64,000 nt of DNA from Chondrus crispus (GCF_000350225.1 NW_005178587.1:124001-188000); one strand, 5' to 3'; counted from the stretch's first letter, positions 10,791-20,932 are shown. A program made the numbers and translations. Notes: generated by a model not told the origin, from the sequence alone.

Positions 10791-11230
10791 GGCGCAGGCG
10801 CAGGGAAGCGGGAGGTGGTGGTGCGGGGCGCGAGGTGAGGTGCCTGGGAATGCGGAGCGCGAGAGGAAGCAGGGATGATAGAGACCAGTACAATAGTTGC
10901 GAGATGGGTAGAGATGGACAGTGACAGCTAGTGACAGCTGGTGACAGCTGGTGACAGCTAGTGACACGTGGGTGGCGGGATCGGGCTGGGACGGGCCAAC
11001 GGATATTTTTAAAAGCAAGAATCGATACTACTTGTAGATACTTGGATTCTGTCATGATTCCCATGTACACCTGTCACACGCACATACGCACGCCAGGTGT
11101 CCACCCCAGAGACGGCGCCTCCGCCGCCGTCCCTCTTAGTGCACCGACCTCTAGCCTCAGTAAACATCGGACCATCGTTCCTTGCACCACAGATTCAAAA
11201 GCAAAAGAATGGATAACGGATATATAATAC
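10791..11230. other. Spacer holding a 10-bp tandem array
   Basis: No gene seen. The notable content is the tandem repeat at 10921-10970, described separately. Confidence 0.5.
10921..10970. repeat. Five tandem 10-bp units (GTGACAGCTR)
   Basis: Units read GTGACAGCTA, GTGACAGCTG, GTGACAGCTG, GTGACAGCTA, GTGACACGTG. The array carries CAGCTG and CACGTG hexamers, the type bound by bHLH and bZIP factors. It lies about 450 bp upstream of the GT2 start, so a regulatory role is possible but unproved. Confidence 0.85.
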
Positions 11231-11503
11231 AGTGCCTCCTACGATATAGTGCTATAGCGTGACATACCTCTAGCTATGGCACTATTGGGGGGATGGCACT
11301 ATATAAAGGAGGCTCAAATACATATATTTGGGGACAAAGCACACTGCTAACAGTGTTAGCCTAACACAAACACAACAAAGCCTGTATAACACAACTAAAT
11401 AACTTCATCCTTTGAGTACTGAACCATGCCGGATGATACACGTGTGAGCTTATGATAACCTGTGCCAGAGGGTGAGCCATAGCACTATATAGAGGGAAGC
11501 ACT
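11231..11503. mobile_element. MITE-like element with about 25-bp terminal inverted repeats
   Basis: The left end (AGTGCCTCCTACGATATAGT, 11231-11255) matches the reverse complement of 11479-11503 (AGTGCTTCCCTCTATATAGT) with a few mismatches. A further inverted copy of the end lies inside, at 11296-11313, so one small element may be nested in another. No coding potential and no clear target duplication. Confidence 0.5.
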
Positions 11504-11540
11504 ACTAAAGTAGGCACTATTGAGCGACCCCCCCTGTACT

Positions 11541-11560
11541 GTATTGTTTATAAACAATAC
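11541..11560. repeat. 20-bp perfect palindrome GTATTGTTTATAAACAATAC
   Basis: Perfectly self-complementary. Its core TGTATTGTTTATAAACAAT recurs at about 12010-12029, so the motif is repeated locally. Confidence 0.9.
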
Positions 11561-11567
11561 GTGTGGT

Positions 11568-11687
11568 TTGTCTCCCGGCTGCAAGGGATGACACAAGGCT
11601 CGAGGGTATGACAATCACCCGAGGCTTGCCGAGGGTTGAATGTCATACCCCGAGGGCCGGTGTCAGCCCGAGAGCTACGGGAGACAA
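11568..11687. repeat. 120-bp imperfect inverted repeat
   Basis: TTGTCTCCCGGCTGCAAGGG at the left pairs with the reverse complement of the right end (TTGTCTCCCGTAGCTCTCGG). Pairing continues through the ATGACAC and CGAGGGTATGACA blocks, with indels. It could be a foldback MITE or an RNA hairpin. No gene lies inside. Confidence 0.65.
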
Positions 11688-12092
11688 CCTGTTTGTCTTC
11701 CCGGCTGCGTTTTGACATCCATGTCGCGAAATCGTTTCTGTTTTTGATAGAACCGCCTAAAAGTAATTCAAAATATACCATATCGATACCGTCGAGGCCG
11801 GGAAAGGGAAATTAAAATATTGGACGACGGTGGTGGGGCTGACCACGAGCCATCACCATTTCAGACTGCCCTTGATCGCAGCTTTCTCCGATCCACTACC
11901 ACGGCACCACCCACCAAAATGGACTTTGTTCCAGGAACCCCACCACCAAATGTGGACGATCCTCTCACCTCGGCTCTGGTGCTGTCAAACGCACCCGGGA
12001 GACAACAATCTGTATTGTTTATAAACAATGGGCGACTCCTGAAATTCTAAAATCGCAAATTGTGTTGACCAAATCGGGATTTTGTGACACAC

Positions 12093-12126
12093 AAACGGCG
12101 CGTTGTGCACACACAACGCGCCGTTT
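12093..12126. repeat. 34-bp palindrome (15-nt arms, 4-nt loop)
   Basis: AAACGGCGCGTTGTG, loop CACA, then the exact reverse complement. Isolated in a gene-free stretch. Confidence 0.9.
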
Positions 12127-13165
12127 TCTCGGACGGGCGACCCCATGCTAGGTTAAATGTGTATCGCACAAATGTCAAAATGTGCGCGCGTACAATCCAA
12201 ATTTACTGTACACAGAGAAAGCGTCGGCCGCCGCCCGACCGACGAGACTCGACATCTACATCCTACCGAGCATGGCTCTGAATGAGAAGTAGCAATAGAA
12301 TAGCCATTTGGTCATTCATGGTTCTGACGGTGGCTGCTCGGTGAAAACACTATCATGATTGAGCTTAGCTCACAGCACACACTGTAGATAGAGCTCCGAC
12401 GGCGTCATCGCCGGCGTCCGGTGCCGTGCTCGTCGTTAGGAACGAGTTCAAAGCATGCGTACAGTAGGGGGACGCACATTATGTGCGTAAGCATTTCCGT
12501 GGTAAAACTCATTTTTTGTTCACAAAAAAGAAAAATATGACTCTGACACAAAAAAAAATTTCCGGAGGCGCCCAATACTGGAGACGGGTGCACATTCGGA
12601 ATTTCCGACTTTATTGAGCCACGGCGACACGGTGCGGCCCGAGTGTCACGGCGTGCGACGGCTCTCCGTTACTGTACCGCCGTCACCGGCGCTCCTCTCC
12701 ACAGGCGCCCCTCTCCACCGACGCGCCGCGTGTGCGCATGTGCGCGTGCGCGCGTGCGCGCGTGCGCGCGTGCGTGAGTACAGTAGAGTGAAATTTTTAT
12801 ACCGAATCTGTGCGCGCGCCCGCCAGTGCGCTCTACTGCACCACTGCGCACGGCAGTGCTGTACTGTACCACTTGGGTACAACTGTGCGGTTGTAAATTG
12901 GGCGTGACGGACCAACGTTGCAACGAGTGAGATACTGTACTGTAGGTGAATGTCGGCGAGATCGAAAGGCACAATTGCCCGCAAGTTGCTTCTTTCTTTG
13001 TTTAACTTTGCTGCCTCTTTTGTTAGCGCATCTTCTCGCGTGTCTATCTTTTATACAGTATTCCTCGTGCAATTGTAACCGCTTTTTGCGTCAACTCCGT
13101 TTATGCGCGCTGTATCGCATTCACCAGCATTCGGTGACATTGCTTCTGTCAGCAAGAAAGGTTCG
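12127..13165. other. Gene-free spacer with a Z-DNA-type microsatellite
   Basis: No gene recognised. A run of alternating purine-pyrimidine (GCGCGT repeats) lies at 12729-12776 and could adopt Z-DNA. Frequent TACTGTA/TACAGTA tetra- to octamers occur here as elsewhere in the window. Confidence 0.5.
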
Positions 13166-13210
13166 GCGCCCCATCTGCGCCCCATCTGCGCCCTATCTGC
13201 GCCCTATCTG
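13166..13210. repeat. Four tandem 11-bp units (GCGCCCYATCT)
   Basis: Two units with CCCCATCT are followed by two with CCCTATCT. A simple minisatellite in a gene-free region. Confidence 0.9.
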
Positions 13211-13412
13211 TTCTAGCTTTGTGCATTTGGGCGTCCGCTTAATGCTGTGTTGCCAGATCGGTAGCATGCGAGCCTTGGCGTTCGTGGCATTGCTTCCAAG
13301 GGCGGGACATTTCATTACTGTAAACGGGTGTTGACCTTTTGAGTTGGTGGCGTTGCTTGAGAGTATGTGAGAGTGCGCGGCACTTGCATCAATGGGCGCC
13401 TGCTGTAACAGT

Positions 13413-13457
13413 TACATCTTGATATAATCAAGAACTTCTTGATTATATCAAGATGTA
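13413..13457. repeat. 45-bp perfect palindrome (22-nt arms, 1-nt centre) flanked by a direct repeat
   Basis: TACATCTTGATATAATCAAG begins the left arm, and the right arm is its exact complement around C13435. The block CACTTGCATCAATGGGCGC plus one arm (13381-13434) recurs at 13478-13524 without the second arm. The locus therefore looks like one single-arm copy beside one folded-back copy. Confidence 0.95.
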
Positions 13458-13733
13458 GCTTCTTGACAAGGAGCGTGCACTTGCATCAATGGGCGCGAGC
13501 TGTACATCTTGATATAATCAAGAAGCGAGTGGCTCGTGTTCACCCTAATTGGCTATCCCATACTGTTGCCTCTGACAACCAGTATTGGGGGCTGCTGCCT
13601 CAGCACGGGCGCGCGGCTGGGGACTGTAACTTACATGTGCATTGCGCCATTGGGGGCTCCTGCGGCGGTACGTGTAGGCGCGCGAGGCTGTGCACTACTG
13701 TACTGGTGTACAGGTGCACTACAAGTTGCACTA

Positions 13734-13795
13734 CAGCAGCGCCCAATACACATGTACACTTGTACTGTAGTGTGCATGTGTATTGGGCGCTGCTG
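13734..13795. repeat. Inverted repeat with 21-nt arms and 20-nt loop
   Basis: CAGCAGCGCCCAATACACATG at 13734-13754 is exactly complementary to 13775-13795. A transcript would make a small-RNA-like stem-loop. Confidence 0.9.
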
Positions 13796-14052
13796 CTTAC
13801 CCTGTACCCCGCACTAGCCCGCCGCGCATCTGCGCACGCATCGCCGCCGCAGGACGCTCAGTGCATTAGGCGCTCGCGTTAGGGACCGCAGCTGCGTGCA
13901 CTCTAGTACAGTACCCTTGGGTAGTGTATAACACTGCTGACCGACACTTCTGTACAACACTGCTTTACAACACCAACACCCGTGGGCTATCAGGCCGTTG
14001 CCGCGCCTCTTGCGACGCCGTGAGCTGAGCCGCCCGCGTCCTGATGTCTGAG

Positions 14053-14545
14053 GGCCATTCCATTCATCGTGATTGGCAATCATGCAATCACGCAATCACG
14101 CGATCACGACATTAATTTAACGTCGTTCTGCCTCGTTCCTTTCTCCAACGTGTGCTACTTGTAGCTGTAAGCACATTTCTACGGCTCTGGATGGGCAAAG
14201 GTTTCAAAGGAGGTAATGATGGCACGGCAAAGAGAGTAGATCCTGCTTTCTGGCTTTCCCACATGTGCAACCCTGGGTTGCACAAGCAGCGCGTTGATTA
14301 TCATTTCGAAATGTACGAATATTTGAATTGGGTTTAAATCTTTTAGAATTGCAAGGAGCATTACAGTACACGAAGTTGGAGCACAAGATTAATTTTAAGT
14401 CGATTGTTTATTTCTTTAATGAGCATGACCATTTTTTAGGAAACGTAATATAAACAACCAACCACAAGGGAACAGGCACCATTTATTGACGTGATTGCGT
14501 GATTGCGTGATTGCGTGATTGCCAATCACGATGAATGGAATGGCC
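14053..14545. mobile_element. 493-bp foldback/MITE with about 56-bp terminal inverted repeats and 5-bp target duplication
   Basis: Both ends start GGCCATTCCATTCATCGTGA and continue, inverted, for about 56 bp with three or four mismatches. The ends finish in an array of GCAATCAC octamers. The pentamer CTGAG flanks the element on both sides (14048-14052 and 14546-14550), the signature of insertion by a cut-and-paste transposase. The interior of about 380 bp has no coding potential, so it must be non-autonomous. Confidence 0.85.
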
Positions 14546-14718
14546 CTGAGATGGAGTGTCAACACGCATTGCGTCTCCGCGCCGCCGACCGATGCCAATG
14601 CTGACGGCGCGGTGGCCATGTGCAAAGCCACGACCGAGCTGCCCGTTACGCTCACGCATCCGCCGCCGCCGCCACGTCGCACGAGGCCGTTAAAAAATTA
14701 TGTGTTTTTCTGCACCAA

Positions 14719-14814
14719 GACCAAAGAAAACTCTTGGCAACGCCCTTGGCACACGCCCTTGGCAACGACCAAAGAAAACTCTTGGCAACGCCCTTGGCAC
14801 ACGCCCTTGGCAAC
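14719..14814. repeat. 48-bp tandem duplication
   Basis: Two adjacent near-identical copies, each starting GACCAAAGAAAACTCTTGGC. Inside each unit ACGCCCTTGGCA is itself repeated. Confidence 0.9.
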
Positions 14815-14893
14815 GCCCGCCTGCATCTGCCGCACGGAGGGTCTTACGGACACGCACGGACACCTGCCCTGCACCGCCCGCGGGTTCTCCCTG

Positions 14894-14921
14894 GTTGTAA
14901 ATAAAGTTTTTTATTTACAAC
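14894..14921. repeat. 28-bp palindrome (12-nt arms, 4-nt loop)
   Basis: GTTGTAAATAAA, GTTT, then the exact complement. The AATAAA in the arm resembles a polyadenylation signal on either strand, but no gene ends here. Confidence 0.85.
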
Positions 14922-15181
14922 AGAGCTAAGACCCCACCGCCCGAGGACATCTACAAGTACCCTTGGGTAGAGATCTAAGGGTATGCGAATGGATTGCGTA
15001 TTCTGGGAAAATTGCCTTTATTTGGAAAGCAAATTTGCAAGGGTACAGTACCCTGAACGGTACACAAGGGTACTGTACCCTTGGGTACACTGCGGCGCCC
15101 CCTTCCGCTCGAGACGCCTCGGTGTCCTACAGTAAGTACTGTGATAACCACTGAGCAAAAGGGGAGGTGCCGTTGGCCAAC

Positions 15182-15230
15182 GTCATTCCTCTCTCATGTC
15201 GTTGGCCCAACGACATGAGAGAGGAATGAC
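15182..15230. repeat. 49-bp perfect palindrome (24-nt arms, 1-nt centre)
   Basis: GTCATTCCTCTCTCATGTCG starts the left arm, with a single C at 15206 in the centre. Ten bases further right is a second inverted repeat. Confidence 0.95.
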
Positions 15231-15239
15231 TGGTCCCAG

Positions 15240-15265
15240 TCATATGACTCCCAGGAGTCATATGA
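15240..15265. repeat. 26-bp palindrome (12-nt arms, 2-nt centre)
   Basis: TCATATGACTCC, CA, then the exact complement. It forms a double hairpin with 15182-15230, as at 6860-6956. Confidence 0.9.
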
Positions 15266-15525
15266 AGGAATCACCACAAGTACTAAGTCCATTTGGCCTA
15301 TTATACTGTGAAGTATAATTCACCTTCATATCTGCTAGTGTATATGTAAGCGCACCCCTTCTGCATTGATAAATTTACCACCACACACATTATACTGTTG
15401 TGGCAAGGGAGTACGTCTACATGCTAATGGAATCACTGTGACCACTTTTGTCCGCTCTCGCGCCCGGGCGAGCGCATGCGAACGCGCCACGTGCGCCCGC
15501 GCCCCCCGCACGTGTGCGTCAAGCC

Positions 15526-15600
15526 TTTACAAGGAGCAACAACCTCCCTCAACCGCAACCCACTTTTACAAGGAGCAACAACCTCCCTCAACCGCAACCC
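15526..15600. repeat. 38-bp tandem duplication
   Basis: TTTACAAGGAGCAACAACCT and what follows it is repeated once at 38-bp spacing. A shorter ATCCGGTGCGCATC repeat follows at 15602-15640. Confidence 0.9.
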
Positions 15601-15692
15601 GCATCCGGTGCGCATCACATCCCCCATCCGGTGCGCATCCAGTGCCCACCCCGCCTCTTCCCGCCCGTACTGCACGGGCAAGGTCATAGGTA

Positions 15693-15906
15693 CGCACCCA
15701 CGAGGCCGACCTCGACGAGACGTCCCGACGATCGACCGTCCCCGTCAGCAGAACAGCTGGGTGCGTTCGCGCACCTCTCCGCCGAGCTCAACGCTACGCG
15801 ACAGCGTGCTCGTGACATGGAACGGACCATGGCCGCAAGGCTGCCCGGCGCCCCCACGAGAGGACCCGGTGGTGCCGTACCTCCGAGCGCTGTCGCTCCG
15901 GAAGGT
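15693..15906 (+). pseudogene. Gypsy gag fragment, second copy of the chromovirus family (runs into assembly gap)
   Basis: The translation contains PSAEQLGAFAHLSAELNA, RARDMERTMA, RLPGAP and RGPGGAVPP, colinear with residues encoded at 52090-52305 of the Gypsy element. The two are clearly the same family but differ at several positions. The fragment ends where the N run starts, so how much of the element exists is unknown. Its upstream part (15440-15690) shows no LTR and has been rearranged. Confidence 0.8.
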
Positions 15907-16750
15907 NNNNNNNNNNNNNNNNNNNNNNNNNNNNNNNNNNNNNNNNNNNNNNNNNNNNNNNNNNNNNNNNNNNNNNNNNNNNNNNNNNNNNNNNNNNNNN
16001 NNNNNNNNNNNNNNNNNNNNNNNNNNNNNNNNNNNNNNNNNNNNNNNNNNNNNNNNNNNNNNNNNNNNNNNNNNNNNNNNNNNNNNNNNNNNNNNNNNNN
16101 NNNNNNNNNNNNNNNNNNNNNNNNNNNNNNNNNNNNNNNNNNNNNNNNNNNNNNNNNNNNNNNNNNNNNNNNNNNNNNNNNNNNNNNNNNNNNNNNNNNN
16201 NNNNNNNNNNNNNNNNNNNNNNNNNNNNNNNNNNNNNNNNNNNNNNNNNNNNNNNNNNNNNNNNNNNNNNNNNNNNNNNNNNNNNNNNNNNNNNNNNNNN
16301 NNNNNNNNNNNNNNNNNNNNNNNNNNNNNNNNNNNNNNNNNNNNNNNNNNNNNNNNNNNNNNNNNNNNNNNNNNNNNNNNNNNNNNNNNNNNNNNNNNNN
16401 NNNNNNNNNNNNNNNNNNNNNNNNNNNNNNNNNNNNNNNNNNNNNNNNNNNNNNNNNNNNNNNNNNNNNNNNNNNNNNNNNNNNNNNNNNNNNNNNNNNN
16501 NNNNNNNNNNNNNNNNNNNNNNNNNNNNNNNNNNNNNNNNNNNNNNNNNNNNNNNNNNNNNNNNNNNNNNNNNNNNNNNNNNNNNNNNNNNNNNNNNNNN
16601 NNNNNNNNNNNNNNNNNNNNNNNNNNNNNNNNNNNNNNNNNNNNNNNNNNNNNNNNNNNNNNNNNNNNNNNNNNNNNNNNNNNNNNNNNNNNNNNNNNNN
16701 NNNNNNNNNNNNNNNNNNNNNNNNNNNNNNNNNNNNNNNNNNNNNNNNNN
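15907..16750. other. Assembly gap (844 N)
   Basis: All bases are N. A Gypsy gag fragment enters from the left and a GT61-like gene leaves on the right, so a junction of mobile element and gene is hidden here. Confidence 1.
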
Positions 16751-16751
16751 G

Positions 16752-17393
16752 GGCCGCGCAGGGGGCGACGCCGGCGACGTCGTCGGCGTCCCGCCGTTCA
16801 CGGTCGGGTACGCAAAGCGCGCCGGGCAGCGCTCGAAGATTGGGTGGAACGTGCTGCCGCAGGGCATCTTTCGGCGGTTTAGTGAGCAGGATGAACTCTG
16901 GTTCCAGGCCATGCTCAAGGAGGAGACGGAGAGCGCAGGCGCCGGGTTGAGGATCTTTGAGACGACGGCGGAGGAGCCGTTGGAGGAGCAGGTGAGGAAT
17001 ATCGCAGAGGTGGGGTTTGTGGTCGGTATTCATGGCGCGAATTTGGTCAACGCAATGTTCATGCAGCCGTTGGGGGCGCTGCTGGAGATCGCGCCGGCGA
17101 CGAGCTTGTCGCCTTGCTACATTGGTGGCATGAACTCTGGACTAAAGTATATGAGGCATGAGTCAAGTGAGATGGCCACGCCGGAGGAGAGTGGGTGCAC
17201 AGAGTATGATAAAGAATGTCAGGAGGAAGAGAGGTATCGGATGGTGAAATTGGGCAAGGAGGAGGATCGCTCGAGAGTGAGGGAGCTTGTGAGGGAAGGG
17301 ATTGGGCATTTGAAGATGTTGAGGGACAAGTTTGGGGACGGGGTGCCGATGAGGTTTAACGAGGACGAAGCGTTTTTCGAAATCGCGGATTGA
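16752..17393 (+). CDS. GT61-type (DUF563) glycosyltransferase, C-terminal part
   Basis: GT61 enzymes are Golgi type II proteins that transfer xylose, arabinose or GlcNAc to glycans or cell-wall polysaccharides. The frame is open from the first base after the gap and ends at a TGA at 17391-17393, giving 213 residues. The family hallmark GIHGANLVNAMFM, followed by PLGALLEIAP, is present. It is preceded by the expected EEPLEEQVRNIAEVGFVVG stretch and followed by a charged C-terminal tail of about 95 residues. The N-terminus, with membrane anchor and donor-site motifs, is lost in the gap. The reading is unbroken, so this may be a live gene. Substrate cannot be told. Confidence 0.8.
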   Translation, partial: GRAGGDAGDVVGVPPFTVGYAKRAGQRSKIGWNVLPQGIFRRFSEQDELWFQAMLKEETESAGAGLRIFETTAEEPLEEQVRNIAEVGFVVGIHGANLVNAMFMQPLGALLEIAPATSLSPCYIGGMNSGLKYMRHESSEMATPEESGCTEYDKECQEEERYRMVKLGKEEDRSRVRELVREGIGHLKMLRDKFGDGVPMRFNEDEAFFEIAD

Positions 17394-17508
17394 TTGTGAT
17401 ACCAGGTGTGTGTGTATAGGGGTATTAACGCCGGCCAATTATTATTATCAACACAAACGTTTACGTGCCCTCGGCGCTGTCCGCCTTCCCTTTCAGATAG
17501 AAGCTGAG

Positions 17509-17565
17509 GGTCTAGACAGGAAGATGTGCGGTACCTACGGTACCGCAGGTCTTCCTGTCTAGACC
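17509..17565. repeat. 57-bp near-palindrome downstream of the GT61 gene
   Basis: Outer arms GGTCTAGACAGGAAGA and its complement are exact. The inner arms TGCGGTACC and GGTACCGCA flank TAC, with a small internal mismatch between. It lies 115 bp after the stop codon and could be in the 3' UTR. Confidence 0.9.
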
Positions 17566-18660
17566 AAGTGACGACCAAGGAAATTGTGATGCATCAACAT
17601 CTGACCGGACTTGTCCGAGTGTACAGCGTTGGGGACACGTGTACAAGAGCATTGGAGAGTGCGATCGGCAGATGCATCTACAGTCCACAAGAAACGAGCG
17701 TTTTCCGTAGCAAACTGAACGCTACGTAATCGTGGGACCTCGACTTGGCAAAATGAAAAAATGTAGTCGCAGACAGGAGAGATAGTTTATTTATTCAACA
17801 TCAAATCAATGATGCTAGTGTTGTCCATGCTTAACTTTGGTCGCGGGCAAACACTGTGCACGGTACTTGTAGAGACATACAGCCGGTATCCATTCTACAA
17901 GAGTGCAAGTCTCTGTAGTCCGAGGTTGTGATAACAAAAGAATGTGCTATATTTATTGGCACCACTGTGGACGGTATCGCTTCGGCCGAGTTACTTCCAG
18001 TGTGGAGTGTTCGTTCTGCCAGACGCCTATTATTGTCACTTTACCCCGCGCCGCCTCCGTCGCGATACACGTACAGGACAACCCCAACCCAGCCAAACCC
18101 AGCCAAGCCCAGCCAAGCGCAAGCGATGCCCTTCGCGCTATGCGCGGCAATCAACAGCGCGAATATGGCCGCCGAGCCGCTTTTCACCTACGAAAGCCGC
18201 GTGCGTATGCAGCGGTTGCAGCGCGAGCGCGTCGATCACAGCGGTTCGCCTGGGGGCACAAATACAAAGTTATCGTAGAGTACGACTGGCAGATGCTCCT
18301 TGCATGAGAATCAAGGTTTTCCGTGTCACAGTCGCGGGGTGTCGATTTGGCAAAGCTGTGATACAAAAGGTAGCCACTTTATTCAATGTTGTATCGGAGG
18401 CGTGAGGGTCAAAGCATCGAGAGCAGAAAAAGAGCTTGTCACAGTATCAGAGGGTCGAGTTAGACAAGTAGGCGGAGAGCAGAAAGATGCGGGAGAATGC
18501 AAAACGAAGGACACAGCGCAGCAGAAAACTAGAGCACGAGGGAAAACGTACCGTATGCCCCTTGGCGGGTTTCGAACTCGTGCCTCCACTAGTGAAAACA
18601 TCCCGTTTCGACACCCAGCTTTTGATGCAGCAAACCAATCTTCGTCCCCAACCAAGTTCA
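17566..18660. other. Gene-free spacer
   Basis: No domain recognised in any frame. A CAGCCAAGCC short tandem repeat lies at about 18080-18118. The open frames here are low-complexity or basic and not convincing. Confidence 0.5.
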
Positions 18661-18848
18661 ACGATCCGACAACAAGCAAGCTTCCTGTCTTTCTTCTTGA
18701 GTTTCGTCCGCCCGTCGGCCGCATCCAAAAGTCAATCTCTGCAGTTGTAGATTAACGAATCGACAACAAGCAAGCTTTCTTGTCTTTCTTCTTGAGTTGC
18801 GTCCGCCCGTCGGCCTCATCCAAAACCCAATCTCTGCAGTTGCAGATT
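18661..18848. repeat. 94-bp tandem duplication
   Basis: ACGATCCGACAACAAGCAAG at 18661 recurs as ACGAATCGACAACAAGCAAG at 18755, and the rest of the unit is about 90% identical. No coding role seen. Confidence 0.85.
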
Positions 18849-18939
18849 CGTGTGCTTGTCCCGGGGCACAATTTTGTAGAGTGTCTCATGTAGGCGTTGC
18901 TCGATGTATGAATTCCTTCTGTGGCCCGCCTCCCCTCCA

Positions 18940-19195
18940 TCATGCCACCCGCGCCCTACCCCACCATTCCCATCACGGCCCGCCACCCCATTCCTCGCCG
19001 ACCTCTGCCGTCCCCACCTTACCATTCACGGCCCTCCGCCCCCTTTCTGTGCCGACCATGCCCTTGCTCTTCCACCTTACCTTGCACGGCACCTCCGCCC
19101 CTTTCTAAGCCGCCTCGTCCCATGCCCCCATTTCCTTTCACGGCCCTCCGCCCCCATTCATGCCGACCCCGCCCTTGCTCTTCCACCTTCCTATC
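18940..19195. repeat. Degenerate C-rich minisatellite (about 111-bp period)
   Basis: TTCACGGCCCTCCGCCCCC with a following GCCCTTGCTCTTCCACCTT block appears at 19026-19081 and 19137-19192, with looser copies before and between. The pyrimidine bias keeps several frames open but no protein is implied. Confidence 0.75.
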
Positions 19196-19644
19196 TCGGC
19201 ACCACCACACCCACTTCATCGCCGACCACAACCCTCCCCACCTCTCCTGCCGAAACATTTCTGCTTCCAGCGCCGGGGAATCGGGTACCTTTTATACCCG
19301 CTGGCGGCCGACATCGCAGCCTATGAGAAGGCTTTGGGTGCCTTCACATCCTTGCATGCTCGAAAAACAAGATGCGGGAGGAACCTCATGGGCACCCACC
19401 GCATGCAGTGTTCACCAACAGCGGCCACCCCCCGCGCTGTGGTGCGGTGAACTTCTGCCACGCGGGCGTTCCGTGAAGAGACAGTGGGCGATACCGGCTT
19501 GTTCCGAAACAGTAGCCACAGAATATGAAGTGGGCAGGCCCAGCGTGTGTGATTGGCTTGGGAGGAACGTTGTCGCAGGCCTAGCGAGCCCCGAGGATTC
19601 ATGAATGGAGGCGACTGTACAGTAGCAGCAGTCCAGCACCATCC

Positions 19645-20631
19645 TTATAACTCTGATACCGAGGATACTGTGCTGTCCATCAAGCTGCACTCCATGATCT
19701 ATTAGACCTACTATGTCAACGAGACTTTTGCGTCCGGCCTCGCCACTAGGTCTCTGTGTAGCAACTTTGATCAGCAAGAGCGCTGGCTCAATGGCGACTG
19801 GCATAGTTTGCTATCCAAGTCGGGGCCTTTGACGTGCCCGATTTTTTCATTCATGCAGAAGCTTCTGTATCTCAGCATGGTTTGCGGACGCATACTTTCC
19901 ATCCACCATCTTCTTTATATTTTCACCTCTGTGCTCCCGCTCGTTTTTGGCGTGTCTGTGGTCGACGTGGGAGTTCCCCACTCACCGCATCCAGTTCCTC
20001 TTCCTCACTATTTTTCGTGCGCTGGAGCCACAAGCAGGGCGGGAATGGCAAAACAAGTCTGCCTGCGCAGCCAAAGCCTTCGAAACCATGTTCCGCTTTG
20101 TGAGCTCCAAAAGCATGTTCATCGCCTTGTACAAGGACGACGCCATCAAGTTGAAAGTCACGGACAAGGACGGTGCGCAATCGCGCCACAAGGATACCAA
20201 GGGGCATCATGGCGACAGGATGGCAGGACGACTGGTTGAAAACCCTCAAATGCGTCTGGTTCAACATCTTTATGACATGTCGGCTCTCGTTCGCCGTGGT
20301 CTACGCGCTGATCACAAACCTTGCACACCGCGGTGCCAGGCCGCAGAAAAACGCGCTTCCCATGGCCGTGGTGTTTAGGCCTACTACTGCCAACTTGCTC
20401 CTACACTTCCTCGCCGTGTACCTCAGCTTCATCCCGCTCGTGCCCAGGTGGTTAATGCAGGACGTCGTGCATGGGCGGGGTGATCAGTACGCCGTTGATC
20501 CCGCCGTGGGTGAGCACGTTACTCCACGTCATGTAGCTTCGCCCCATTTTGGAGCCACAGCCGTCTTGGACGTCTACAAGTCTCGAGACAACGTTACAAA
20601 TTTTATCTCATTCATTCATTTGTGTTGGTGA
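19645..20631 (+). pseudogene. Truncated cellulose-synthase-like GT2 pseudogene
   Basis: Colinear with the C-terminal half of the GT2 gene at 8462-10475, but on the opposite strand. It starts at DTEDTVLSIKLHS (TED motif), passes an in-frame TAG near 19703, keeps QQERWLNGDW (the QxxRW motif), then LLSKSGPLTCP and VFGVSVVDV. Frameshifts near 19970-20070 and 20190-20230 follow, and it ends with PRWLMQDVVHG and DQYAVDP. The first Asp and the DxD motif are absent, so no active enzyme is possible. Divergence is substantial, implying an old duplication. Confidence 0.85.
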
Positions 20632-20932
20632 GCAAATGCAGAGGACCGTACAGTAACAGTATGGAACAAAATTCGCAAAGAAGCCGTTACATTCGAAGCT
20701 TTGGGGAAGAAATAAACGGAAAATTTCAAGGACGTGAAGCTTTGAAGCACTTTTTCGGCTCGTATTGATCCCCGCAAAGACACGCATGCGTTTATGCCAG
20801 ACACGGGGAGTGAAAAATCAAAGCCAACACGCATTAACCAACAACAAAAACCCACTTTTTGGCTCTTTTATCGATGGTGCACATATTGTGCAAATCTGCT
20901 TGTCATACTGTACACCAGTACTTGGCCCAGTT
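20632..20932. other. Spacer without recognisable gene
   Basis: Only short open frames with no domain. It lies between the GT2 pseudogene and transposase B. Confidence 0.5.

Noticed and set aside
14719-15600. CRISPR-like array
   Set aside because: Only tandem duplications without spacers. The genome is eukaryotic and no cas genes are present.
15448-17033. Open frames of about 370-500 codons on both strands across the N run
   Set aside because: They exist only because N codons are not read as stops. Only the flanking gag and GT61 parts are real.
18540-18620. tRNA-like B-box (AGTTCGAAACC on the minus strand)
   Set aside because: The A-box-like CTAGTGG is too close and no cloverleaf stem pairs. 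Not a tRNA.
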